From: Takakia lepidozioides
Lineage: Eukaryota > Streptophyta > Takakiopsida > Takakiales > Takakiaceae
Length of the DNA: 64,000 nt
Direction of reading: 5' to 3'
Assembly: GCA_030704615.1 (NCBI GenBank)
Contig: CM060731.1
Coordinates: forward strand, 5,642,001-5,706,000
The position numbers were made by a program, and so were the translations under genes. Position 1 is the stretch's first letter; the number at the start of each line of letters is the position of its first letter. Below the pieces are notes generated by a model that saw only the letters and a program-made list of their open reading frames with translations, made no database searches and was not told the origin of the DNA. Below, piece after piece: positions 46,997 through 58,959 of this stretch.

Positions 46997-48147
46997 TCAC
47001 GTTGTCAATGGGACTTCGACTGCTCTCAGAACTAGCTCATGAGTCATGGGGCTCCTCCATGTAAAGTCGATTGCAGCCGTTGTACCGCCCCTAGTGATGT
47101 TCACCACAATGTCCTGCCCTTCAATCATACCACCATCGAATATGGAAATCTTCACGTTTTCGTCGTCCACACCAATGCGAATGTCCCCATACAATGGAGA
47201 AGAGGAGCGCACTCCTCGAGGAGAATAGGTCTCTCCGATGGAGTCCACCCACGTCCAGTGGCAGCAGTTCCACCGCAACAGCATAGCAGTGCGCCTTCTT
47301 CTGCATGGGTGACCGTCGTAGCTGGGAAAATCGGAATCGAGGATGCGCAGGAGCCACGGACTCCTCAGACCAAGATCGTCACCCCGCTCGAAGGCGTAGT
47401 GGCCTACGATATACTCAAAAGCCACCAATGTTTCCACAATCGAACCAGTATCTTCTCTGTAATCTGTGTACCAGATAACAATGTCTCCCGATGTGGCCGA
47501 ATACATTGCATAATCGATGCCTCCAAAGGGGCAGTCGTCCCGGTTCCGGAAGCACGGCATCCTTGCAAAGGAGGACCTGAGGACGACTTGGATGCCGATG
47601 ACCTTGCGGACAGCTACGAAGCCCTTAGATTTTGGAAAAGATACGAAGCGGAAGAGCAGTCCGGCCTCCAAAATGGAGCATCTGGGTCACACGTACCCAC
47701 CGACGGAGGTGGAACGTGTTCATCACGCCAGCGGTGGATGAACCCATACATCTTTCTCATCAACAAGTTATAGTTTGAGATCTGCCACCGAAGTCCATCC
47801 CCCGGATGGAAATTCGGCGCCGCATTTACATCGAAGAGGGGATGGACTTCGTCGTGTCCAGTGGCTATCGGCCCACCTGGCAGTGAGTGCCCATAGTTTG
47901 CATGGCAGGGTAGGAAACTGAAACGGCTACATTCATGCAGCAGCCAATCTTCATCGGTCCAGGATCCTGTACGGGGGAAATTTAAATGTGCCCTGGAGTG
48001 TGCCCTGGAATGTACCTCACTTCTGTATGACTGTGTTTCATTGTGTTGAATAACTCTCGGATTTTTCCCACTGTTTACAATTTGATGTCTCATTTCTACA
48101 ATTTGTCTGTCCGGTTGAATAAAGCAGAGTAACGGTATGTGAGTCAT
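46997..48147 (-). CDS. Unrecognised minus-strand coding region (~380 codons, one frame change)
   Basis: The first frame (48147-47614) reads GSWTDEDWLLHECSRFSFLP, CHANYGHSLPGGPIATGHDE, VHPLFDVNAAPNFHPGDGLR and YGFIHRWRDEHVPPP. A one-base frame change near 47670 leads to the second (47671-46997): RDDCPFGGIDYAMYSATSGD, IVIWYTDYREDTGSIVETLV, SSPLYGDIRIGVDDENVKIS and IEGQDIVVNITRGG, ending at a stop at 46997. Trp, His and acidic residues are well distributed and beta-strand-like. It is not a retroelement domain that I know. I cannot name a family; a secreted or enzyme-like fold is possible. Confidence 0.45.
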
Positions 48148-48179
48148 GTGTCAAGAATATACCAGAGTAACGCCATGTC

Positions 48180-49090
48180 GGACATTGAAATGCGGCACCG
48201 CATTTCCATGTCGGCATCGAAATGCGGCGCCGCATTTCCATGTCGGGATCGAAATGCGGTGCCGCATTTCCATGTCCGCATCGAAATGCGGCACGGCACA
48301 GCATTTCCATGTCGGACATCGAAATGCGGGCACCGCATTTCCATGTCGGACATCGAAATTCGGCACCGCATTTCCATGTCGGACATCGAAATGCGGCACC
48401 GCATTTCCATGTGGGACAAGAAATGCGGTGCATCATTTCCGTCCAGGTACACGAAATACCAACACGGGTCTATAAATTGATCAGAAAACGAGGTTGGCAT
48501 TGCAAATGCGGCGACGCATTTCCAGCTTGGCAATGGAAACTTCTTTTTGGACAAGGGAATGCGGTGCCGCATTTCCGTCCAACACTTCGAAAAGTGCACC
48601 TATTCCGACCAGCGCGATGGAATGCGTTACCGCATTTCCGAGAGAGGGTCTGCAAATGGACAAATTGCGATGTCCGTTCTGGAAATGCGGCGCCGCATTT
48701 CCATGTCCGTCATCGACTTTTTTTTTTACAATGGAATGCGGTGCCAATTTTTGCTGATGGGCCTGCAGTTCGAACAACGACCATCCCCAATATGGAAATG
48801 CGGCACCGCATTTTCAATCCCGCCATGTCGGCCTCCTTGTTCGACCTCCTTGTTCGACCTCTGTAAGCGTGGTGGCATCCATGCAATGAGCGGGAGAGGC
48901 CAAAACTGGCGTGTGGACAAAGGAAATTTTGGAAATGCGGCACCGCATTCCCAATTCAGATTACTTTTTACTATGCCAACATTGAAATGGAAAAATTAGT
49001 CCCTCCCCTGTTTTGGAAATGCGGTGCCGCATTTCCAAAAGAGGTTCTTAGAGTTGCCAAAATTTTGGAAATGCCCTGACCATTTCTGAT
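48180..49090. repeat. Palindrome array, G/C type (GAAATGCGG..CCGCATTTC)
   Basis: At least 16 copies of a 20-bp palindrome, at 48187, 48219, 48251, 48283, 48321, 48355, 48388, 48420, 48503, 48556, 48619, 48682, ~48733 (half), 48795, 48932 and 49016, with a degenerate one at ~49064. The first seven are ~32-38 bp apart with ATGTCGG(A)CATC spacers; later ones are 50-140 bp apart in unrelated sequence. The centre is GGCGCC, GGCACC or GGTGCC. Further single copies occur at ~50391, ~51650 and ~52849. Spacing is irregular and copies are palindromic, so this is not a CRISPR. The open frames here reflect the repeat. Confidence 0.95.
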
Positions 49091-49224
49091 TTGGGAGTGT
49101 CCTGGTTTGGGGGCGATTGTGTGGCTGGAATGCACACTGGAGAGGGGTCACGAATGTCGGGCAGAATTTTCTTTATATACTCTGGAAGAGAATTTACATT
49201 TACAGAGACTTCATTAAAATTCTA

Positions 49225-52200
49225 TTAATCTTGAAAATCATCGGAATCCTCATCCTGTTCTAGACTGTCCTGCTCCTCCTCCACCCCCTCAGTGCCTCTC
49301 TCATCTCCAGCGGACTGCTCGTTGGCCAGGCTTTCGAAAATCCCATCTTCCGCTTGCGGAACTGTCCATCTCACCTCCGTTGGGTCGTCTTCCTCCCTGT
49401 CTGCGTCGCTCTCATCCGCTGAATCACATATGTACTTTCGTACCCGTCTACCTGTCTGAGCTGCTGCCAACTCTTTCCTTATCCTTCTGTCCTCCCTAGC
49501 CCTCTCCAAAATCTGCTCTACTTTACTGGGATTCTCACTTCTTCTAATCGCTGTATTTGCGAGTTTAGCTGCATAACTAGGAAGGGAGTAGTCCCTCACC
49601 GGGCTCGTCATGAAGTCGGCCCTCGCAAAGAACGGGACATTCTTCCTGGCAGGAAGTGTAGGCCCTACATGTTTCGACCCGGACCCTGCAATCCTGCACA
49701 TGACAATCATCAACGAGACTAATGAGAACCACAGTCGGGAAATTCCTTTGACATAAATGACCCAGAAGGCTTTGCAAACTTACAATGTTTGCACTCACTC
49801 GTATTCCGGGTTCTCCTCTGCATCAATGTCCACTGTGTCTTCCTCGGACTCCGACGAATCCGAGGAGACTTCCGCTCTGTCGGGAGCCTTCACATTCCGT
49901 TGCAGCCCCTCCAGATGGGATCCCCACACGGATGAATCCTCCTCGTAGGCAAAGAGGTGCCGGTCGGAAAACCGCCCAGCCCACATTGAGGCACCTGTTA
50001 CAATGCCATCCACACATTACCACATGGCGCTTCAGATGTTGCGAACTACATCCTAACGAGAATTTGCAGAACAGCAGAGATCAAGATTCTGCATACCTGT
50101 CCCACAGATGAGGTCCAGCACTGTGCCCTCCACGTCTGTGCATGTCTCCATAATTGTCTGAATGAAGGCAGGGCTCCGAGTCCGTGAGTACCGCAGGGGT
50201 TCCGTTGAAGTGAGGCTATGAGGGAGAAGTTCCTTGGGAACGTTGTTGAACAGAACGTCGTAATCGAGTGGGTCGCAGTTCGGGTCAACCTTTCCTCCCT
50301 CCTTCCGGAAAGCAAAGGTGGAGTTTTCCTTCACAAAGCAGTATGCATCGAACTGCTTCGTCTGCATACACAGGGGGAAAATGATTAGAAACGAATGCGG
50401 CACCGCATTTGAAAGCACCCAAGCAAATGAATGGACGAGTGCCAGTGTCGTAATCACCTTCTTCCCTTCCGACCGAAGGCCCAGTGTGTTGATGCACGTC
50501 CACTTCTTTTCAGAATCGGGACGGCGCTCTTGCGGGTCCACTTCGCAATTCCTGTCTGAGTGTTTTTTCCTCTGCTCGCCAGGACAACCACACAGCCTCT
50601 GTCGTCCAACACCATGCGGGCAAGCCCGAATCCTTTCTTCCAAAAGTCCTCCGAGTACCTGTTCCAAGATGGCAAAGCTTGCAGTCCTTCCACAGGCTCT
50701 CCGTCCGGAATATCCAAGATGATCATATCGCAAGACCACTCGGTGGCATTTCCGCCCCTCCTACAATCCTTGTCTGCACACACCCTCTCAAAGAACGAGA
50801 CCATATTCTGAAATCCTGGGGTGTCGGAAGGCTCTTCGGCAGTCGCCTTCTTCAGTGCTCTGCCCTTCAGACCCTCCATGGTCTCATGTATGCCAACTTG
50901 GCTGCCCGTCCATCCAAAGCCGCCGCCAAGAAACTCTCATTTACACACTGGACTACTTTCGGGAGCCACTTTCGGCCTCTTCATTTCCACCGGCTCGAAA
51001 GGGTGCCCCCCTGGGGGTTGAAGAGTGCCTTCTTTGCCGAGCCAGTTCTCGTGCCTCTCGTGACAACGGTGGGCACAGGGGAGGCAGCCTGCGTTTGGGT
51101 GGGTGGGCTGGTTGCAAAGTCTCCATCGGAGTCCTCTTCCTCACCCTCTTCCTGAACAGGCTGTTTCTGCTTCTTCGTTTGGCGGGTGTCACAACAGCTG
51201 CTCCTTGCTGGCGAGTCCTCTTCTTCGACCCCTTCTGTTGGGCCTGCACAGCTGCATCCACCGTCTTTTGTGCCATCTCAGCTGCCTTTCTGGATTCTTC
51301 CAGAGCAGCAGATTCCTTTGCCGACTTGGCCCAGCAGGGACACGTCTTTCCTTTCTCTCTCTTCTGCCAAGGCGTGCAGATCTTTCTCAGACTCGTCAAC
51401 AATACCGCCAGACATGTCCAGGTACCACGGGCATCCAACGAGATGCGCGGGATGCCATTGTTTCTGCATCTCGGGTGTGTAGACACAGCTTGGGCCCGCC
51501 ACGGTCCAAGCCATGAAGAACGGGGCTCTTGAGCCAGGGCCCCTGTCTGAAGGAGCACGTATTTCATATACCTGCATGCAGTCAGCATGCGTGAGCAAAA
51601 GTTGAGACCAACCTACTGGCAGAGTGCCACCGAAAACATAAAATGCGAATGCGGTGCCGCATTTCCGAGACAAACCTCGTAACCAGGCTTCGCATACAAG
51701 GGCAGCTGTGCTTCACCTGTAAACAATTCGCATTGCAGCTTTCCCCGCTCCCTCCTGATGTGTAAACTCCACGCTCCTTCTTGCTGTCTGTAGCTCTCTG
51801 GCGAAAAGGTTGTCCTTGTACGCACATCTGAAACGTGTCACGTAGTCTTCCAATGTCTGTGTTCCATCCATTTGACGTACAAGCCGAACGAATTGTGTGC
51901 ATTACGACTTGCTCCTTCGCATTCGACATTACCTGCCATTCCAAATGCATTGTCACGTAGCAGTTCAGGGAATTCATGTCAGAAAAGCAAATCTGGGGAA
52001 GTACCTTGAATTACCTGGAACCACCAAGCATACGTTGAGCCACACATCCACTGCAGGGTCGGAAACTTCCAGTGGAAAAGACCACTTGTCCTTATGCTCT
52101 CGGATGCATTCCAGATCGACAGCCACCGTGTCTGCCATTTCCGATCCAATGTCAGTGGCTGGAAGAGAGTGGCTATTGCTAGGAAGGAAATTCAGTGCAT

Positions 52201-52800
52201 TGAAACCTCACCTTCTCTTTCGCCTCCACACATGCCGTTGAGAGGTGATGCAGTTTCTCCAATTGCATGGTCGGCTGCATGCCCGAGAATAGTGTTTTGC
52301 AATCTCGGGGATGAAGTCCTTTCCAAGTGCCGGATCTGCAATTGCCACCAGCTTCACAAGCTTGACTTGTATTGGTCTGGACTTGACACCGGCTTCCTTC
52401 AAGTGCTCAGTCAATGACTGCAACGTTTTCACCTGCCCCTCACTTTCCATGAAGAAGCGTTTGGCTGGCCAAATCAGATTGATGTTGACTGCCAACAAAA
52501 AACATGCAGAAGAAGCGTTACATTCGATCATGTGGAAACATTACTGGAATTGGGGTTTTGGGGAAGGATGAGCAGAGGGAAATTGGAGCACGACTTACTT
52601 CGTATATCACCTCACCATTCCATCCATAGTGAGACGATACAATGTACGGTCTGTTTTGCAACGGCTTTCTGAAATGAGCGCAGCTCCAGCATTTCCGCAA
52701 ACATCGAGGATCAGTAAGACCAGTTTTCCCACCTGTACAGGGAATATGTGCCATGTGGGTATGCAAGTACGATTCTCAGTGAACCTGCAAGGGCACACTC
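49225..52800 (-). pseudogene. Beta-class (permuted) DNA methyltransferase-like gene, copy A
   Basis: Exons on the minus strand, N to C: ~52600-52800 (DRTLYRLTMDGMV), ~52205-52430 (LVAIADPALGKDFIPEIAKH), ~51670-51930, ~51350-51600 (HPAHLVGCPWYLDM), ~50900-51080 (VVQCVNESFLAAALDGRAAK), ~50460-50880, 50097-50361, 49799-49994 and 49225-49693 (stop). The 50.8-kb exon has CDMIILDIPDGEPVEGL (DPPY-like position), then FGLARMVLDDRGCVVVLASR. The next has AYCFVKENSTFAFR and FIQTIMETCTDVEGTVLDLI, followed across a clean intron by CGTGASMWAGRFSDRHLFAY with EED (SAM motif: D..CGTG...E.D). Motif IV before motif I is the order in N6-adenine/N4-cytosine methyltransferases. The acidic C-terminus has SDSSESEEDTVD. 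At least two internal frame changes and a missing N-terminus suggest decay. A function in DNA modification is inferred. Confidence 0.55.
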
Positions 52801-52886
52801 TCCAGGTAAGTACACGGAAGCACGGGAAATCAAACCAGAATGGAAACCGAAATGCGGCACCGCATTTCGAATTGTGCTAGGGAGGG

Positions 52887-53386
52887 NNNNNNNNNNNNNN
52901 NNNNNNNNNNNNNNNNNNNNNNNNNNNNNNNNNNNNNNNNNNNNNNNNNNNNNNNNNNNNNNNNNNNNNNNNNNNNNNNNNNNNNNNNNNNNNNNNNNNN
53001 NNNNNNNNNNNNNNNNNNNNNNNNNNNNNNNNNNNNNNNNNNNNNNNNNNNNNNNNNNNNNNNNNNNNNNNNNNNNNNNNNNNNNNNNNNNNNNNNNNNN
53101 NNNNNNNNNNNNNNNNNNNNNNNNNNNNNNNNNNNNNNNNNNNNNNNNNNNNNNNNNNNNNNNNNNNNNNNNNNNNNNNNNNNNNNNNNNNNNNNNNNNN
53201 NNNNNNNNNNNNNNNNNNNNNNNNNNNNNNNNNNNNNNNNNNNNNNNNNNNNNNNNNNNNNNNNNNNNNNNNNNNNNNNNNNNNNNNNNNNNNNNNNNNN
53301 NNNNNNNNNNNNNNNNNNNNNNNNNNNNNNNNNNNNNNNNNNNNNNNNNNNNNNNNNNNNNNNNNNNNNNNNNNNNNNNNNNNNNN
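52887..53386. other. Assembly gap of 500 N
   Basis: Exactly 500 N, typical of a placeholder of unknown true size. It separates copy A from copy B and removes the C-terminal SAM motif of copy B and any upstream exons of copy A. Confidence 1.
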
Positions 53387-56300
53387 CGCAGTGAGGTCCA
53401 GAATCCACCCTTGGACATCCGAGCACGTCTCCATGAGGGTTGGATGAAAGCAGGGATCCGGGTCCGGTGTACCGCCACGGTTTGCCTGTCTTGGTCCTTC
53501 GGCATTACTGGAGTGGGGCACATAGTTGTAGAGGACATCGTAGGTTACAGGGTCCACAGCGGCATCAACAAGACGACCGTCGTTGCGGAATTTGAACATA
53601 GACCCTCTCTTCACAAAGCAATATGCCTCAAACACCAATGTCTGCACATCCAACAAAGAAGGGATCAACTCCAGGGTCTACTTAACATACACACAATATG
53701 AAGTGAATGCAATAGATTGATAACTTACACTTTGGCCCTCTGTCGCAACCCATGTGTACTGATGCAGAACCATTTTCTGAGGAGGACCGGTGGGTGACAC
53801 TTTTGGGTGTCCACCTTGCCACCGCATTCTCTGTGGTCTTCCCTCTCGTGGCAAGGACAACCACAATCCACCGTCATCCAGAAGCATCCCCGCCAGCCCA
53901 AACCCGGCTTTCAGTAGTACTCAGTAAACCTGTTCCAGGTGGGGCACACCATCCAGGCCCTCCAGCAGCTCCCCATCTGGAATGTCGAGGAGAATCATGT
54001 CGCAAGCTCTCTCCACCTCAACCCCCCCCCCGAGTGCTCTTGCAATTCGTGCTCACAGCCGTGAAGAATTCCATGGCTTCAAAAACCAGGGGTGGTATTT
54101 AGGCTCTGACTGCCAGCCCTTTTCGGCTTTCCCCTTCTGCTCCGCCAGAGACTTCTGTGTGCCACCTTCTCGCCCTGGCAGCGAGAGAGCGTCAAGGAAG
54201 CTCTCATTGACGCATTGGATGATGGTTGGAGGTTCTAGCTTTGGCCTGTGCGTAAACGTCACCGCGAATACCGCCGTTGTAGGCTCGCCCTCAAATGCCA
54301 ACTTCTTGGCAGAGCCAGTCCCACTCCGAGCTGACTTGGGAACCCGGACGACCGGTGACTGGTAGGAGCAAACAGCAGTTGCAAGACCTTGAACAAAGTC
54401 GTTCGTCCAAGTCACTCTCTGGTCCCCTCCTGCGCCTCCTCGATGCCCCGATGGTTTTCTTCTTTTTGGGTGTTACTGCACTCACCTGTTTCCTTGTCCT
54501 TTCCTTTGGCCTTTACTCTTCTCATGCAATTCTCCTGAATTCCTGCCTAAGCAAGCTCTGCCGCTTTCCTGGAGTTGCAAGCGCTTTTGCCTCTTTTGCA
54601 CCCAACGGAGGCAGCGGAGCCCGGTTTCGTAGAATTCAGCATCCAGCTTCAATTGAAACTCGGATGGGTCGAGCGAGCCGGGCGGAAGGTCCACATACCA
54701 AGGGCAATCACGCAAATGTTCCAGATGCCACTCCTTCACAATATCGTCAGTGTACATGGAGTCAGCCCCAGGGTTCCTCCATGCCAGGAAGAATGGTGGC
54801 TCGAAAAACAGATGACCTTTCTCCAAAAGGGAGAACTTGCAGTACCTGCATTCATGAAAAAACACAATGAGGGTCCCTGAAATGCATATTCGGCACCATT
54901 TCCCAGGTTGGGGCGGATGTGAGTGGGCCTAGAAATGGAAAAAATGGCGCCGAATTTCGGTTTTCGGTGACTGCCACCCTAGGAACTTAGCATTGGGGAG
55001 CCTTGAACTGGAAATTCGGCGCCATTTTTCCCGGTTTGGCCCGAAGATGGCTAAGTCCCAAACCGCAATAGGGCCTACAACTGGCCGAATTTCCAGTTCA
55101 GGGCCAGCCACCCTAGGTTTCCATCGAAGTGAAGTCAATACCTGGGGATGTGTACATCATCGTGTTCAATCCGATCTCCAAATGTGGCAGACGCGCCCGA
55201 AAATGGCTAAGTCCCTGAACGGCAATAGGGCCTAGAACTGGAAAATGGCGCCGAATTTCCTGTTCAGGGCCAGCCAGTAGGGACTTAGCCCGAAAATGGC
55301 CAAGTCCCTGAACGGAGGGCCTAGAACTGGAAAATGGCGCCGGATTCCCTGTTCAGGGCCAGCCAGTCTAGGGACTTAGCCCGAAAATGGCCAAGTCCCT
55401 GAACGGCAATAGGGCCTGGAACTGGAAAATGGCGCCGAATTTCCAGTTCCGGGCCAGCCAGTCTAGGGACTTAGCCCGAAAATGGTCAAGTCCCTGAACG
55501 GCAATAGGGCTAGAACTGGAAAATGACGCCGAATTTCCAGTTCAGGGCCAGCCAGTCTAGGGACTTAGCCATTTTCGGAGCCCTGACTGGAAATTCGGCG
55601 CCATTTTCCCTAACGCACATGAGGCCTCTAACATCCTGAAATGCAAGGACTTGAAAGAAAGGCAGCGCGTATGTACCTGTACAGAAGGCGCATTGCTGCT
55701 TTGTCCGCGTTCGGCTGGTCGGTGAACTCGTGGCTCCGGCGAGCATCTGCTATCTCCCGAAAGAATAGGTTGGTTTTGTAGAGCAGAAAGTACCTCGTCA
55801 CATAGTCACGTAGGCTCTCTGCTGCAGGAGATATCTCCATCTTGAACTGATGTGCTTGTGTGTCCAGCTGCTCTTGCGCATTCGTCGTCACCTGTGGAGA
55901 TTCTCCATCAGATCGCTTTCCTGAAAAAATACAATGAATCCACCCCCTACTAGAGTAGAAGCCCCAAACGAAGCGTGGGGAAGTACCTGAAACCACCATG
56001 TCATGCGGTTCATCCACATGTCGAATGTGGGGTTAGAGAGTTTGTCCGGTTTGGGAAGCTCCACATGTCCCTGGTACTTGGGAACCATTCCAGATTTGGA
56101 GCCACCGGGTTGTCCACCACCCAGCATATCGTAAGCGCCAAACACCACAAAAAGAGTGTTGCCACCACAATTTGGTAAGAATGTATCACCTTTTCTGTTG
56201 CATCCACACAGGATGTGGCTAGACGATGGAGCTTCTCCAATGTCATCGTGGGCTTCAGAGCGCGAGAGTAGTGCTTCCCCACCTCCACCAGAAAGTCGGC

Positions 56301-58948
56301 ACCAAGGGCGGGATCAGCTATGGCCACGTACTTTACCATCCGCGACTTGTACTTTATGCGGGCCCTCACCTCCGCAGCTTGACATACGATTCGAGTGCCG
56401 GGAGGGTTGGATTCTTCTCCTCTGACTCCATGTAGAACCTCCGCGCATGTGCCAAATCCTGCTGTATTTTCGTCTGTCAAGAATGCGCACATAAGATTAG
56501 AGATCCTGCTCAACAAAATTTCTTCTATTGGGGGAGGAGATTAGAAATCACGGTGAAGACCTTTTCTTCTATTGGGGGAGGAGAGACAGATTAGCTCAAC
56601 AAAACTGTCAGGAGCTTTACCCGAAATATGTAGTCCACCATGGCGTCGACGCTCAGCCTATACCAGGTTCTGTCTGCCTTTGCCTCCGACTTGCGCAGGA
56701 GGTCGGCACTGAGGGAATTGGCAAACTCTTGCACCCCCTGCTTCCCGACATCCTTCACTCGGAGAGCATATGGGACAAGTTGGTGGCAATGAAGGCATTC
56801 TCAGTCACCCTGCAGTGCCACATTTCCATCAAACAATACTGAAATGGGAATTTTCATCATATATGAGGATTCGCAATGAATGAAATGACTTCCAAATTCA
56901 AAGTCCAAAGCGAGAGGCGTTGTAACTTACGAGTTGATGTCCGCCATTGCAGCTTTGAGAAGACTGCGATCTTGGGCCCCGCAAACCACAACACAATCCA
57001 CGGCGAAATGCCAATCGAGGTCGTTGGGTGGGCTTGGGCAATGTGCTCCATCCATGCCAGGAGGCGATGATTGCCGTCCCACACGTAGAACATCTTACCG
57101 GACAAGTGCTGGAAAAGAGGATCACTAGCAATCGATCTCTCGAACTCTCATTTCGCGTTTGCCAATGGGGACCCCATTTGTCACCTCATCGGAAGTGTGG
57201 GCACGGGAAATCCGTGGTCGTTCTCAATGGAAACGTAAAACGCGGCAGACCCATTCGATATCCATCCCGGAAAGAGAATTTCAGCTTGTCGATATCGCCT
57301 GGAGGGCAGGTCTCACCACCTGCAATGACACCAAGCGGCAAAGGGGAATTCGAAGCTTGGCCGGGTACACCATGCCCCCCACACCCTGCCAATGTTGCTG
57401 TGGGTTGCCTCCAACATCTTGGCAGCGGCCAACTTCATATCCGCCTCAGACATGACGTCTGCTGCAGAGGGGTTTTCCGGCAGCCCACCAGGACCGCCAA
57501 ATCCAGCCTGTATGCTCCGGGTTTGGGGCCTGGGGATGTCCGGGAGGATGTCATCCTGGTCAGAAAGCTCCCTGTCGTCCTCCTCAACAGGGTCAGCACC
57601 TGCGAAACCACCTCCAGCACTCTCCCCATCTCTACTGCCCTCTCCCTGGCTTCACCTCGAACTTGCACAATCCGTGCTCTTTCTGGTGTTTTTTCCTCTC
57701 CTCCACTCTCCACCGTATGGGTAATTGCAGGGGCTGCTCTTGCCCGCGATGGTCTAACCGGTGCGTTACTGCCCTCTTTGTGGTGTCTTGGAGGGATCCA
57801 CCGTCTCTGTGCGTCCTCGCTTACATTGGCATCTGTCATTGGGCCCCCTGGCCTCTTCAGTGGCCTTTTCTCTTTCCTCCTGGCTAGCATTCTGTCTCGT
57901 CTATTCTTTTGCCCTCTCTTTTGCCCTCTCACGGGCTTTCTGTTTCTTACTAGGGCTAGCAGCAGGGGAGCCCTCCAGGACGACCACCTTTGATTGAGGC
58001 GAACTGACACCCTCGCGTGCACTGCTCACTCCCCCCTCCGCAGCCCGTGACGGCTCTCTCGCCGGGGATTGCATGTGCTTAGCTTTCTTCTTTTTCTTTG
58101 CGTGGGCGGGCCCTACTGCATGTGCATCAACAACCTCCATTGCCGGATCTGCTGTCCTCATGTCCTCACGCCCTTCACCTGCCATGCCGCCTGCACCAAC
58201 CTCCCCAATGCCTATTCTGTCGTACTCTCGTTGCAAGTCATCCCGTCCACCAACAAAAGGTTTAAGTTTGCCCTCTCGCCCCAAGTTGGGCGATTCAAAC
58301 ATGCGATGAGTTGGAGCTGTCGATGATACCACCAGCGTGCGGGCTCGTCGTCACTCTGTCATTCCCAAAAATCGTGAGAAAACCAACATCGGTGCCAAAA
58401 CCAGCATCGCAACGAGCAACGCAACCACCATAGCAAACAATCGTGTAACAAAAATGAAAACATAACAAGTTTAGGAAGTATGGAGAGCCATGCAACAACA
58501 ATGAAAACAAATGCAACCATTGCCTGAGAATGACATGCACAAGCAGCCTTCTCCAGAGCTGCCGGATTTGCACACGCATTGCAAACAATCTAAGGTTCAC
58601 TCAACTATCTAAGGTTCACTCATCCAGCGAAGCCAGGATGAAGATGCAAAAACAAAGCGAGGCAACAAGCGAAAGCGAAAGCGAAAGCAAGCGAAATTGA
58701 ACAAAGCGAAAGCAGAAGTGGCTTGCCTGAGAGTACTCGGCTTCAGTTGGCGCGGGTTGTGAGCAAGACACTGGAATCTCCTGCTGGAGCTTCAGTTTGG
58801 CCATGCGAGAGATTGGCCGTCGTCCGTAGTACAGAGCTTTCAACTTCCGCCGCGGTCTGGATGTGAGGTCTCTCTCAGGAGAGCCACGCCCTTCAGGCGG
58901 CATAAGTCCCAGCCAAAATGGAAAAAGATCTCCGTTTTTGGGGTACAT
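53387..58948 (-). pseudogene. ParB/Srx-like plus beta-class DNA methyltransferase-like gene, copy B
   Basis: Paralogue of copy A, same strand. N to C: 58948-~58728 (ATG; RDLTSRPRRKLKALYYGRR), 58332-~57500 (Lys/Arg-rich, disordered: AHAKKKKKAKHMQSPARE), ~57390-57150 (FSFRDGYRMG, ENDHGFPVPTLP), ~57110-56930 (MFYVWDGNHRLLAWMEHI, then CVVVCGAQDRSLLKAAMADI after a frame change), ~56640-56830 (ADRTWYRLSVDAMVDYIF), ~56210-56400 (KYVAIADPALGADFLVEVGK), ~55680-55890 (RDYVTRYFLLYKTNLFFREI), ~54500-54865 (CPWYVDLPPG), ~54050-54400 (TIIQCVNESFLDALSLPGRE), ~53680-54020 (CDMILLDIPDGELLEGLDGV) and 53387-~53640 (FEAYCFVKRGSMFKFR, HPTLMETCSDVQGWILDL), cut by the gap. DGNHR is the ParB/sulfiredoxin signature. 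Several frame changes. Palindrome repeats fill the introns. Confidence 0.5.
54885..55615. repeat. Palindrome-related tandem array, T/A type, in a copy B intron
   Basis: About seven units of ~90-105 bp containing GGAAAATGGCGCCGAATTTC or its reverse, with CAGTTCAGGGCCAGCCA, TCTAGGGACTTAGCCCGAAA and AAGTCCCTGAACGGCAATAG. The palindrome centre GGCGCC is retained; one arm is AATTTCC and the other often TTTTCC, so dyad symmetry is imperfect. Lies between the copy B exons at ~54.87 and ~55.68 kb. Confidence 0.9.
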
Positions 58949-58959
58949 GGTAGCATGTT

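Noticed and set aside
46997-47773. Plus-strand open frame 47039-47773 as the gene in this interval
   Set aside because: The minus-strand reading is longer, continues upstream and has a more protein-like composition; the plus frame looks like its shadow.
48139-49000. Open frames rich in MRHRISM / CGAAFPC on both strands
   Set aside because: Direct translation of the palindrome array in several frames.
48180-49090. CRISPR-like look of regularly spaced 20-bp repeats
   Set aside because: Repeats are full palindromes, spacers are themselves repeated or irregular, no cas genes are present and the genome is eukaryotic.
52600-52740. LILDVCGNAGAAL read as a SAM-binding motif I in copy A
   Set aside because: The segment aligns with VGKQGVQEFANSLSADLL of copy B, next to the shared DRT.YRL..D.MV, where no such motif is kept; the resemblance is chance.
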